From Diplolepis rosae (lineage: Eukaryota; Arthropoda; Insecta; Hymenoptera; Diplolepididae): DNA of 64,000 bases. Positions 22,717 through 34,035 of this stretch are shown one piece after another. Each line of letters opens with the position of its first letter. Positions within the stretch are counted from its first letter, which is position 1. The notes below the pieces were generated by a model that had not been told where the DNA came from, did no database searches, and saw only the letters and a program-made list of their open reading frames with translations. The translations under genes and the position numbers were made by a program. The stretch is from the NCBI GenBank assembly GCA_030998225.1, contig JAPYXD010000266.1, forward strand, positions 372,001 through 436,000, given 5' to 3'.

Positions 22717-24132
22717 ATATTTTTATGATGCACCTACGAACATTCCAAAAAAGCCACGTGCGAGAAACATTTTTTTGAGGTTATATGGAGTTCACAGTTT
22801 CCTTATATTGACAAAAATGTGTAATTTTACAATATAATTATAATATAAACTAGCTAGGAAGCATCAACGATTTTTTAAACAATAATACAGTATTAAATAT
22901 CAATGCAGCTGTATTATAAGTAATTTAGTATTATTTGATTGCAGAAGATATTTTTTCGTTGAACAACCCAGGAAAAAAAACCGATAGAACGCGCGTCTCT
23001 TTGAATTGTGTATCTGTCATTTGCATATTCAGGAAATAAAAATTCAATCGGATGGTGACACTTGGAATCTGCCATTTGTGCGCAATGTTTTAAATCTGCC
23101 ATTCGACATTGGTTAAATCGTTAAGTGAATAGGGCTGAATAAGACTGATTAACCTCAAATAATTTCTAATGGCAATATACGATTCATTGATGTTCGCATG
23201 AATCGGTTAAAATTCCAAATGAAATGGAAGTCTTAAAAGGTCACTCTGAATAAGAGAAATACAATAAAAACAGAATACGAATTGTATTGTAAACGATTTT
23301 TCACTTTAAATACATTATTTTCTATTGGAAATATTGGTTTTCAATCTGTTAATGCTGAAATTCCAGTGATAGATACGCAATTCAGAACACCTCAAAGCCC
23401 ATTCAAATTTAACGCAAGTGAATGGTTTTTTGTTTCCTGGTAACTTTGAAAAAAAGATTTAAAAACATTATATTAATAATAATAAAATTGTAAATTTTAC
23501 TTTTTCAATTTTATAAATTACCTTAACTTCTTTACTCGGCGACAAAATGTGTTAATATTATAGGTCATTTAATCCGTATAAAATAAGGGCATCTTTTAAA
23601 TTATTGAAACAAGTTTGAATTGCATTAAGGAAAAAACTTTTACTATAAAAAATCAAATTTTCAAATATTATAAATATCCACAATTTTCTTACTTTTCTGA
23701 AAAATGTATTAATATTATAGGTCAATCGATTCGTCTTAAGTCAAAGAATCTTTTATATTGTTGTATCAACTTTAAATTATGTCAATGATAAAAGCTTCAC
23801 TCTAAAAAACCCAGTTTTAAATTATTATATAACGATAACAAGAAATTTCAGCAGATGTTTTAGAAAGGCCACAACTGGTACAATTCGAAGAACCTCCAAA
23901 AAAAGTCACATGCACTGAGGAAGAGTACCAATGGTTTTTTCGAAGGCAGAAAGATTAATGGTTTTTTAATATTTGAGTTTTAATTAACAAATACACAAAA
24001 CTGTGCTTTTAAATAATTTTAAAAAAACATGAATGTTACGCGAGCAATAGGAGCATCCTTAAGGCTGTTCAAGCGTGATTCTAACTTCAAAATTCAATTT
24101 CTTCTTTAGACATAACAAAAATTAGAATTGGA
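22717..24132. other. Unique interior of the hAT-ended insertion, with exon-like pieces
   Basis: Two plus-strand segments look coding. 23233-23443 is an open frame of about 70 codons without ATG (TEYELYCKRFFTLNTLF, then EIPVIDTQFRTPQSPFKF) ending at TAA. 23853-23958 follows a good acceptor (GAAATTTCAG) and reads DVLERPQLVQFEEPPKKVTC, TEEEYQWFFRRQKD, stop. I recognise neither; they could be remains of a captured host gene. Confidence 0.35.
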
Positions 24133-26085
24133 ATGTTTTTAATGTCCGTGAAGTTAGCACTCCGATCATGAAAAATCCAAACTTTTTTGGTGAAATCGTT
24201 TGGTGGTCGTTAGGTGGTAGTTTTCGACGTTTGATGGTCAAAATTGAAAAAACTACAGAATTTTCAAAGCTGGAGTGCTAAGTTCACGCTGCACTCCACA
24301 CGTTAATATTTTTCAAAATTTCTTTTTGTAATCGTTTGGTGGTTGTTTGGTGGCCGTTAGGTAATAGTTTTCGACGTTTGGTGGTCAAAATTGTGGGATA
24401 TCATTTTTCCAAAAAATCTTTTGTAGTACGCGCAGAGGATCTGTGCATGCGTATACTTGGCGCGCAATCTGAAAACAAAATTATATAAATCTATTCAGAT
24501 CGTTTAATAATCTATTAAATTACATTTATTTTATGCATCTTTAAATGTTTTAAATAATTCGAAGGTAAATATCATCTTTCAATAGCAAAATAAACTTGGA
24601 AAATAATACAGTTATCGTACAGAAAACGAAGTTGATAGAAGTGTTAATTGTTTATGAATAATTTTTTGAACAACTAAATATTGTTCCGTAAAAAAGTATT
24701 ATGTGTAACACTTATTGTACATGTCTATATAATAGGATATTATTCTATTCCCACGCTTAATTCTGCAATTGTTCTATGAATCTTTCCTATGGCTACGTAA
24801 AAACTTATCATGATTTGTTTCATGACTCAAAATTTCTATAATCTATGGGAGTTTCTCCAAAAAAATTTTCTCAGCGTAATAAACCACATTTCAAAAAAAG
24901 CAAATATTAGGTATTATTCTACGTCCTTAACATATTCCTCTGTATAGTATTTACTGACAAAGATAGAGAATATTTTGATATTGTAAGAAGTTTTAACTAT
25001 GAAAACATTTAACATTTTAGTTGTGAAAAGTTTTAAGTGTATAAAAGATTTGTATATGTTTATGTATGTATCTAAAATAATATATGTTTATGTATGCATC
25101 TAAAATAATATATGTATTACTTTTTTTACTGTAAATGAATATTTTTCCAATTACAATTTGAGATTTCCGAATTTATTGATACTATTGTTAATTATTATCA
25201 ACTGATTATTGTCAAATCGGTTTTTTCTTCTCAAAATTAGATTTTACAAATTTTGTATATATTATTGAAAAGCTTGAACGATTCGGAAAATAAGAGCTCC
25301 AACGAAAATAGTGTGCGAAATCGTATTGCATAAGATTTCTTCCAAAATTTACAACAGAGGCACCTATGTATGGAACATAGCAAACATATTTGAAGTATGC
25401 ATTAGGAGTTTCTGGACGAAAAGATTCATAAAGTACATATAAATATAATATTATACACATTACATACTTCAGATCTAAAATCAACACTTTCAGTATTATA
25501 TTTCTACATATACTAAATTAGTGATACAATCCTCGTTTCTTTTACCAGGGGTGTTAGTTGAAATTTGCCGGTTTTACTCATAGATGTCGCTAGAGATATG
25601 TGTACATTTCTATGATTTGGCATCTATGTCATATTTTTCTATGGACAATAACCTTCAAAAATACACAATTATATTCTGCCAAAATAATAGTATTATAGTT
25701 GTTTACCTCAGTGAATATGTCGAGTTTCGTTCCAAGTAAATCGCATTTGCGGCATTTGTTGCTTTTCTTATTTCATCAAATGAAAAAAGCAGTTGAAGCT
25801 CATCGATTCCTGGTAGAAACTTATGGTGAACATGCTCCAATGATTAGAACATGTGAGACATGGTTTCGTCAATTTAAAAATGGAGATTTCGATTTAACAG
25901 ACAATGAACATCCTGGTGCAGCGAAAAAGTTCGAAGACGAGGAATTGCAGGCGTTATTGGATGAAGACCCAACCCAATCGCAACAACAATTGGCACAAAC
26001 ACTAAATGTGACCCGAGGAGCAATTTGCCAACGTTTAAAAGCCATGGGAAAAATCCAAAAGTATGGAAAATGGGTACCACACCAA

Positions 26086-28502
26086 TAGTCCAGGCGATAT
26101 AGTCCAAAAAACAGCCTTTCGCGATGTTTTCTTAGAGCAGGCTGAAAAATTGAGTTTAGACGTCAAAAAATAAGTGAAACAACATATCTTTTCCCGTGGT
26201 GTCAAATCGATGGACGCCATTGTTTAAATTACGGTTATCTATAATTTTTTAACGAAATTTTACGTTTTTCGCTTATATCTTTGATTCTTTTCATTTTATC
26301 GGAAAATAGTTAAGTAACTTTTTTTTCCTCATAAAAAACCCTACAAAACCCTACAAAATCATAAACAAATATTAATTAGGTCAAAAGTTATGCTTACAAA
26401 TAGATAATATTTATTACGTTTAAATAAACAATCATTCAAAGGCTTTGTTTAATCATATCGCGCCGTCCAACAACGTCCGAATACTTCTTATTATTGAAAA
26501 TTATGTGTGCAAAACCTGAAGTAGGGAAGTTTGTTAGTTTATGACTTATGGCCTTATAAACAAATTAATAAACAATTAACCTGTACGAACCTGAGAAGTA
26601 GATATGGTGATGCTGATTTTTTATCGATAGATTCCACTATTTTACATTAAAAATCATCATTGTTTAATAAAAAAAATTCAATTTTGCAACTAAGGGCAAT
26701 TTGTTTATAAATTTCTTAGTTGCAAAATGCATTTTTCCAAGTGTTCCACTTAATTTTCATAACTTTTTGTTACGTACATTGAAAGTGTATGAAAATGAAA
26801 ATATGCCGATAATTTGTAGATTAAGTACTTTTATAAACTGTAAAAAACAAATTCCCCGTGGAAATATTCACTAAAAAAAAATTCATTAAAATCAGCGGAG
26901 CGGCGGATTTTCGATAGCTGACGCACGGCGGCAAGGTGGGGAGGGGCTGGATGCACTCTGAAAAAATATTAATTCGATCGTTCAAAATCGACGGCGCAGC
27001 TTTAGTCGCACTTTTCACGGGAACTATTTGCGATAAAGTAATGATTTTCTTTTATTTCATACCTCGCAACGAGAGGAATATGCATACGGACATTTTATCA
27101 TGCCTACAAATCCTTTCGTTAATGACTGTACAATGACATTTTTAAAATTGATTTCGATCTTATAGGCGAAGGCTTTCATTGTCACAATTTGTTGAACAAT
27201 TGAGCAAAAACTTCATCGCACTGTCTCCATTGTTTCTTAATGAATATTGAACTTTTTTTTTAAATGAAAGCTCTTTTTATACACTTTTAATTCACGCAAT
27301 AAAAAGTTATGAAAATTAAGTGGAACACTTGGAAAAATGCATTTTGCAACTAAGAAACTTATAAACAAATTGCCCTTATTTGCAAAATTGAATTTTTGTA
27401 TTAAACAATGATGATTTCTAATGTAAAATAGTGGAATCTGTCGATAAAAAAATCAGCATCACCATATCTACTTCTCAGGTTCGTACAGGTTAATTGTTTA
27501 TTAATTTGTTTATAAGGCCATAAGTCATAAACTAACAAACTTCCCGACTCCAGGTTTTGCACACATGATTGTCAATAATAAGAAGTATTCGGACGTTGTT
27601 GAACGGCGCGATACGATTAAACAAAGCCTTTTAATGATTGTTTATTTAAACGTAATAAACATTATCTATTTTTATTCATAACTTTCGACGTAATTAATAT
27701 TTTTTCATCATCGGCATCTAGTTTTGTAGGGCTTTTTATGAGGAAAAAAAGTTATGGAACTGTTTTCCGATGAAATGAAAAGAATCAAAGATATAAGCGA
27801 AAAACCAAAAATTTCGTTAAAAAATTATAGATAACCGTAATTTAAGGTGGCTTGATCGTTTTTGAAAAAAATTATAGACTGCTCTGAAACTTAGAGATTA
27901 TCTTAATAAAATATGCTAGATTCATTTTGAAAAAAGAAATACCGTGGTTGACGATGTCAATGCCGAAAAAATCGCTACCGAAAAAATGTCAGTTTAACAC
28001 GTAGTCTTATGGGATACCTCATCAAAATCGGCGAAACTCCGGAACACAACACAACTCCCCATAAATCAAATGTATAATAGTACTTTCGATTTCGAGGAAT
28101 CTATTAGTATTATAAAAACAAAGGGTTGACGACTTCAATCAAGAGAAAATTGCGAGAAAAGTACAGAATATAAAAAACCGCCTCGAGGTGAAACTAATAA
28201 TTTTTTACTATCACTTTTTTCAGGGGACATTTCCGTGATTTCTTACCCTTCTACTCAGATGTAACTATAATACATATGATTATTAAAAAAATAAGTAGCA
28301 ATGAGCATTCATGTAACACGTGCCCCCACGGTGCCCCTCACTTCATACGACACCAAACGCTCAAGCCACCTTAAACAATGATGTCCATCGATTTGACACC
28401 ACGGGAAAAGATATGTTGTTTCACTTATTTTTTGACGCTTAAACTCAATTTTCCAGCCTGCTCCAAGAAAACATCGCGCTTTTCATTAAATCGCCTGAAC
28501 TA
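26086..28502. mobile_element. Long-TIR element inside mariner, 3-bp duplication
   Basis: Ends read TAGTYCAGGCGATWTA inward. The arms 26086 to about 26805 and about 27272 to 28502 are inverted copies of some 700 bp; the right arm is lengthened by a 525-bp MITE. CAA flanks both sides (26083-26085, 28503-28505), and its removal rejoins the mariner codons as PHQ-LNN. The centre (26806-27271) has no recognised coding region. The superfamily is unknown to me. Confidence 0.8.
27846..28370. mobile_element. 525-bp MITE with TTAA target duplication
   Basis: Ends begin GGTGGCTTGAKCGTTTTTG and are flanked by TTAA at 27842-27845 and 28371-28374. Excision restores the arm of the enclosing element to match its partner at 26222-26230. 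A TTAA duplication points to piggyBac or Kolobok machinery. No open frame of note. Confidence 0.85.
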
Positions 28503-30184
28503 CAACTGAACAATAGACAAATGGAAAATCGAAAAACCATTTGTGAAATGCTGCTTCAACGGTTTGAAAGGAAATCTTTTCTGCATCGAATTGTCACGGG
28601 GGACGAAAAATGGATTTATTTCGAGAACCCGAAGCGGAAAAAATCATGGCTTTCACCTGGTGAGGTCGGCCCATCGACTCCAAGGCCAAATCGCTTTGGC
28701 CGTAAGACAATGCTCTGTGTTTGGTGGGACCAGTGTGGTGTGGTGTACTTCGAGTTATTAAAACCTGGTGAGACGGTGAATACGGATCGCTACCGACAAC
28801 AAATTATCAATTTGAATCATGCGTTTCATACTGCTAAAGTGGTGAAGAACACATTAAAAGCATTAAATTGGGAAATATTATTGCACCCGCCGCACTCTCC
28901 AGACCTCGCCCCGTCCGACTATCACCTTTTCGCATCGATGGGACACTCACTCGCAGAGCAGCGCTTCGCCAATTTTGAAGAAGCCGAAAATTGGCTCGTC
29001 AAAAGGGTTTGCCTTGAAAGAGAAAAAGTTTTTTTGGAATGGTATCCATGATTTGCCTGAAAGATGGGCAAAATGTGTGGAATCCAATGGTCAATACTTT
29101 GAATAAAAAAGTTTGGACATTCCCTTGAGAATTAAGTGTTTTTTTTATTGAAAAAACCGACAAACTTCAACTAACACTCCTGGTAAACTCGCTTTAAAGA
29201 GAAACATTGGACATGTACAATAAGTGTTATACATAATACTTTTTTACTGAGCAATATTTAGTTGTTCAAAAAATTATTCATAAACAATTAACACTTCTAT
29301 CAACTTCGTTTTCTGTAAGGTAACTGTATTATTTTCCAAGTTTATTTTGCCAACGAAAAAATTTGAGAAGAAAAGTTGAGGGCATAAGAGTAATTTAGTT
29401 TCGCCAACTTAGATTCCATAATAATAAATATTTGTGAAGAAAACCAGTTCATTTACCTTCATTTTCAAATAGACAGAGATCGATCGACTAGTGTTATTAA
29501 AAAATACTTACAATAACAAAATAGAACCAAAGTTTCGATCGGCACCTTTCAGGCAAATATGCAACCCAAGGTATTGTTGTACTTTGTGTATTACCGTCTT
29601 TTAAATTTCGCGCCGGTTTAGTATGCGCACCAACGTCCGTGCACACTGTGACAAATTGTCTGAAAATTAATATCAGCCACAATTGTTACCAAACGATCAT
29701 GAAGTGCTTCCAAAAAGAATTATTTGAAAATATCAAGAAACTTAGTTTTTGATATAATAAATGTTATGCAAATTTAAGATAGCTATTGAAGGATGATATT
29801 TACCTTTAAATAATGTAAAGCATTTAAAGATGCATATAATAAATGTAATTTAATAGATTATTAAACGATCTGAATAGTTTTTGATAATTTTGTTTTCAAA
29901 TTGCGCGCCAAGTATACACATGCGCAGATCTTCTGCGCGCACTACAAAAGATTTTTTGGAAAAATGATATCTCCCACAATTTTGACCACCAAACGTCGAA
30001 TACTACTACCTAACGACCACCAAACGATTTCACCAAAAAAAGTTTGGATTTTTCATGGTCGGAGTGCTAACGTCACGGCCATATGTTTTTAGCTTCATGG
30101 TGGTGTTTCTTTTCTAAATCAAAATGGTATTGCGAGTAAAAAGAATTTGTAAATTGAATACTTTTTGTGTAAAACTGTATTAAC

Positions 30185-32809
30185 CAGCCCTGTCCGACTA
30201 AAAGCAAAATGGCGGTTCCTTAGTGATTATACAAAAGCATTATACTAATAAACAAATATTTAAAAAATTTAAATAATTAAGTTTCTGAACAATATGAAAT
30301 GAAAAACTGTTCCTAAAATGATTCTAGGACATAAAATACACATTTTGCATAAATCATTTAATACAAAATAAAAAAAAGAACACATTAAACTTCGTAAAAT
30401 ATATACTGTGGATACGCATGAAGAATTCTTGAGACCCCGAACAAAATTTTTTTTATGTTATCCCCGTATAACTGAAAATATATTTAAAAATAAATAAAAA
30501 GCTTAAGCTTCTAAATAGAAATATTTTCCATTTTTATTTTCCAGCTTCAAACGAATGAAATGAAAAATAAATATTTTGTTGAGCCCTGTGTTCAACATAA
30601 AAAACCATGTGAAGGGGAATATATACTCAATTAAAAATTTGTAAATGTAACAAAAAATATTCATTACTATAAAATTTGCTAGTACATATTTTTAACATAT
30701 TTTAAATTTTTAACATGTACAGATCGATGATGACTAGTTAAGTGTCACAAACCTTGGCTGCTTTTTTTTTAAGACGCTAAATTTTTAAATTCCAGCCATT
30801 TCCTGTCTTACGAATTGTCTCATTCTTATTTAAAATAAAATTAAATCACATATGCTAACATCTCTACAGCTTCATTGGCATGTTCTTTGCATTGAAAAAT
30901 AAATATCGAAGAAAGCACTTTTATATTTTTTTACAAAATGGATTTGTATAAGAAATATAGTGTCGTTGATGTTGCATTCAAAATCCATTTAGTATTTCTT
31001 TAGCTTCCTTAATCTCAGAAAATTTAACTGAACAAGATAAAAATATTTTATTCAGTATGAAATTTCGAATGGAATATTATCAATACTTTATAAAAGTTTC
31101 ACTAATTTTTTGTTCCTTTCCTTTTGTTTAGAGATTTTTTGGCACTATCAGATTAGCTGGAGGAACAAATGATCATCCTTGTACACCAACCTTCTTGCAA
31201 ATATACAAGATATTAGCTGCCTTTAGCATTTTGAAACCTGCAAAGCTTTGAAATTGTAGTACTTTCGATGGCAACCCTCCACAGCCCTTAATAACAATTT
31301 CAAAATTGAAAGAATTACATCAGTCGAATAGTAAAAGCGCAATTCAAGAAATTCGAGAAAAGTTGAAAGCTATAATCGATTGTGAAGACACTGATTTTAG
31401 TGATTTTGTAGATGCAGTAGCGCACGATTATGCTTTACCAGCTGTTAGAGATTGTTTGATTTTTTACACAACTGGTCGTATAACTGCTTACATTAATCAG
31501 CACACTCAGTGTTCGACATGCTTAAATGCATTTTTGACTACTTCTGAAATTCATGCAGATACGATATCTTTTTCTTGTGATCAGTTACCTGAAAGTTTGA
31601 GTAGATTTGCAAGAATAAATAAATATTTCATACATCCAAATGTTAAGTTATACAAGTTTATCACAGTTGTCGAATATCTATTTAACAAACATTGCCGGTC
31701 TAGCAATTCTTTTGATCCAATTCTAGATGATTTAATTTCATCTGAAACAAAATTTAGTTTTCAATGCAATGAACATGCCAATGAAGCTGTGGAGATGTTA
31801 GCATATATAATTCAATTTTATCTTCAAATACGGATGAGACAATTCGTAAGACAGGAAATGGCTGAGATTAAAAAAGTTAGCGTCTTGAAGAAAAAAGCAG
31901 TCAAGCTTTGCGACACTGAACTAGTCATCATCGATCTGTACATGTTAAAAATTTAAAATATGTTAAAAATATGTACTAGCAAATATTATAGTAATGAATA
32001 TTTTTTGTCATGTGAAACAAAATTTATTTTTCATTGCAAAGAACATGCCAATGAAGCTGTAGAGATGTTAGCATATGTGATTTAATTTTATTTTAAATAA
32101 GAATGAGACAATTCGTAAGACAGGAAATGGCTGGAATTTAAAAATTTAGCGTCTTGAAAAAAAAAAGCAGCCAAGGTTTGCGACACTTAACTAGTCATTA
32201 TCGATCTGTACATGTTAAAAATTTAAAATATGTTAAAAATATGTACTAGCAAATTTTATAGTAATGAATATTTTTTGTTACATTTACAAATTTTTAATTG
32301 AGTATATATTTCCCTTCACATGGTTTTTTATGTTGAACACAGGGCTTAACAAAATAATTATTTTTCATTTCATTCGTTTGAAGCTGGAAAATAAAAATGG
32401 AAAATACTTATATTTAGAATCTTAAGCTTTTTATTTATTTTTAAATATATTTTCAGTTGTATGGGGATAACATAAAAAAAATTTTGTTCAGGGTCTCAAG
32501 AATTCTTCATGCATATCCATATTATATATTTTACGAAGTTTAATGTGTTCTTTTTTTTATTTTGTATTAATTGATTTATGCAAAATGTGTATTTTATGTC
32601 CTAGAATCATTTTAGGAACATTTTTTCATTTCATATTGTTCAGAAACTTAATTATTTAAATTTTTTGAAATATTTGTCTATTAATATAATGCTTTTGTAG
32701 AGCGTGCCGCGTGCAGCGCCGCTCTGGTGAGAAAACTTCGCACATAGAAACTATAATCACTAAGGGAATCAAGTTCTCGCCGTTGCAGGCAGGGAGTCGG
32801 ATAGGGCTG
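30185..32809. mobile_element. P-type element with about 650-bp inverted arms, 8-bp target duplication
   Basis: Both ends start CAGCCCTRTCCGACT. GTATTAAC at 30177-30184 and 32810-32817 is a perfect 8-bp duplication. The arms about 30262-30905 and 32020-32690 are inverted copies. The inner end of the arm is itself transposase coding sequence: the last 50 codons at 31830-31975 recur directly at 32080-32250 and inverted at 30690-30870, so the arm grew by inverted duplication of the 3' end. 8-bp duplication plus a P-type transposase fragment place it in the P superfamily. Confidence 0.85.
31132..31956 (+). pseudogene. P-superfamily transposase, C-terminal exon
   Basis: After an acceptor at 31130-31131 the frame reads RFFGTIRLAGGTNDHPCTPT, FLQIYKILAAFSILKPAKL, a TGA stop at 31249-31251 where Gly would be expected, NCSTFDGN, then an open frame to the TAA ending at 31956. 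VRDCLIFYTTGRITAYINQ, the CSTCLNAF Cys pair and the final LQIRMRQFVRQEM are the C-terminal pattern of P-element and THAP9 transposases. The upstream THAP finger, helix-turn-helix and RNase H core are missing, so this is a deletion derivative. It is a different copy from the gene at 1-2729. Confidence 0.8.
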
Positions 32810-33293
32810 GTATTAACCCTGACTTTCAAAAACATAATTTTATGTAAGAAGCATTCAATTCAGAAGTTTTTTACCTGCGGTCCCACTTTTATTTAGAAAA
32901 GAGACACCACCAAAAAGCCAAAAACTTTCTTATTCTAATATTTGTTGAGTAAAAAAAACGAAAAATTGAATTTTGAGGTTAGAGTCCCTCTCCAAGTTTA
33001 ATATCATGTAAATAATGTTGGGTTAAACTTTTTTTATCAACAAAACTATACAAATAAAAGAAAACCAGCTTTTTATTATAACCTCTACTTCTTCTTCTTC
33101 TCATAACGTTGGCAACGTACTGACAAAGTCTTGTACATACGGCCATATAACCTCTAATTACATTAAAACACTTGCGCAGGCGCGATATTTAATATAACGA
33201 TAATCGATATTTTCTTACGATATAAATGTTTATTTTTTACATCCATGTTATCTTTACGATATATCGATGTTTTTATTCGATGTCCCATCACTA

Positions 33294-34035
33294 GGTGATA
33301 GTCATTGAAAGTATCTATAACTGTTTGCAACTTATCCAAAGGTACACACAATAAAGTATCATCAACATATCTAAAATAAAAGGGCACAACAAACTCCAAC
33401 CTCTAAAAGACAGTCTTTTCCAAATCTTCCATGACTATTTCAGCCAACATTGGAGAAATAGCAGAACCTATTAGAGTACCAAACTTTTGTTTATAGAATT
33501 TACCATTAAATTTAAATTTAGTAGAATTCATAATGAAATCTTATCCTTTGAGGAACTCTTTTTTATCTAATTATGTATGTGATTTAACTTTTATCCATCT
33601 ATTTGAAACAGCTTCTTTGACACAATCCAACGGAATGTTCGGAAGCATTGCAACATCTAAAGAAATCATTACATGACCATCAGGTATCGTCTTTGTGATC
33701 ATAATCTTTTGAAATTTCCAACTATTTTTAACAGTATAATTTGACTTTGATAATGAATTGTTAAGTATCATATTAAAATTTTGTCCTATGAATCTAGTAG
33801 GTGAATTAATAGTTGATATGACTAGTCTCAAAGGATAGTTTTCCTTATGAATTTTTCTCAATCCATAACATTTAGCCAAAACAGTATTAGTTGTGTCAAT
33901 ATCTCTCCATCTGGTGTCTTTTCCTAATAGTCCTTTCTTCCTCCAATTGTCCGCCATCCTGAAACTACTACTTTTAAATTTTTTCAAAGGATCTTGATCG
34001 AATATTTCAAAGTTCTCATTTTCTACTTTGTTCTC
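33294..34035 (-). pseudogene. Penelope-like element, N-terminal RT half
   Basis: Right to left: FEIFDQDPLKKFKSSSFRM, NTVLAKCYGLRKIHKENYPL and RLVISTINSPT (RT motifs 1-2), ISLDVAMLPNIPLDCV with the motif A Asp, then after a shift FGTLIGSAISPMLAEIVMED and FYFRYVDDTLLCVP with the catalytic YVDD. One stop follows LEKTVF near 33400. It ends at FNDYH where the 15.7-kb insertion begins. With 16884-17607 it makes up a nearly complete Penelope-like ORF. Confidence 0.9.

Larger units (their letters stand above)
25717..29104 (+). pseudogene. mariner transposase, interrupted and lacking the second catalytic Asp
   Basis: Cut-and-paste DDE/D transposase. ATG 25717 begins MSSFVPSKSHLRHLLLFLF; two helix-turn-helix segments follow (CETWFRQFKNGDFDLTD and the QLAQTLNVTRGAICQRLKAM part), ending at WVPHQ 26085. 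It resumes at 28506 LNNRQMENRKTICEMLL and TGDEKWIYFENP, which has the first Asp. The segment expected to read ...LLHDNA before HTAKVV is gone: NLNHAF joins HTAKVVKNTL, an in-frame loss of about 25 codons that removes the second Asp. HPPHSPDLAPSDYHLF has the third. A frameshift near 29010 precedes NGIHDLPERWAKCVESNGQ. Not active. Confidence 0.9.
25545..29183 (+). mobile_element. mariner element, 1.2 kb, split by a 2.4-kb insertion
   Basis: Ends start CCAGGRGTGTTAGTTGAA and run for about 30 bp of good match, flanked by TA at 25543-25544 and 29184-29185. Subtracting the nested element (26086-28505) leaves about 1.2 kb, the usual mariner length. Confidence 0.95.
24142..30082. mobile_element. Long-TIR DNA element, 9-bp target duplication, interrupted by mariner
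   Basis: The arms (24142 to about 24735, and about 29206 to 30082) are inverted copies starting ATGKCCGTGAMGTTAGCACT. The right arm carries about 440 bp of extra sequence (roughly 29350-29790). ATGTTTTTA at 24133-24141 and 30083-30091 is the target duplication. Inside each arm GGTGGTCGTTAGGTGGTAG-like motifs repeat. The centre (24735-25540) holds no recognised transposase; a minus-strand open frame at 25212-25487 (NAYFKYVCYVPYIGASVVNF) is unassigned. Mutator-like or foldback origin is possible. Confidence 0.75.
17608..33293. mobile_element. hAT-ended insertion, 15.7 kb with nested elements
   Basis: The ends are TAGTGATGGGACATCGA inward from both sides, flanked by GGTGATAG at 17600-17607 and 33294-33301. 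An 8-bp duplication and a TAGTG or CAGTG start are hAT traits. The insertion sits in the RT of a Penelope-like element. Its own unique DNA is only about 17608-17737, 22717-24132, 30092-30176 and 32818-33293; everything else arrived later. I see no hAT transposase in it, so it was probably a non-autonomous copy. Confidence 0.85.

Noticed and set aside
22914..23102. Minus-strand frame MADLKHCAQMADSKC as a gene
   Set aside because: Short, no motif, no splice sites, inside the unique part of a non-autonomous element.
25212..25487. Minus-strand 91-codon frame as a captured receptor-like gene
   Set aside because: It looks somewhat protein-like (PNAYFKYVCYVPYIGASVVN) but has no family resemblance I can defend and no convincing splice sites.
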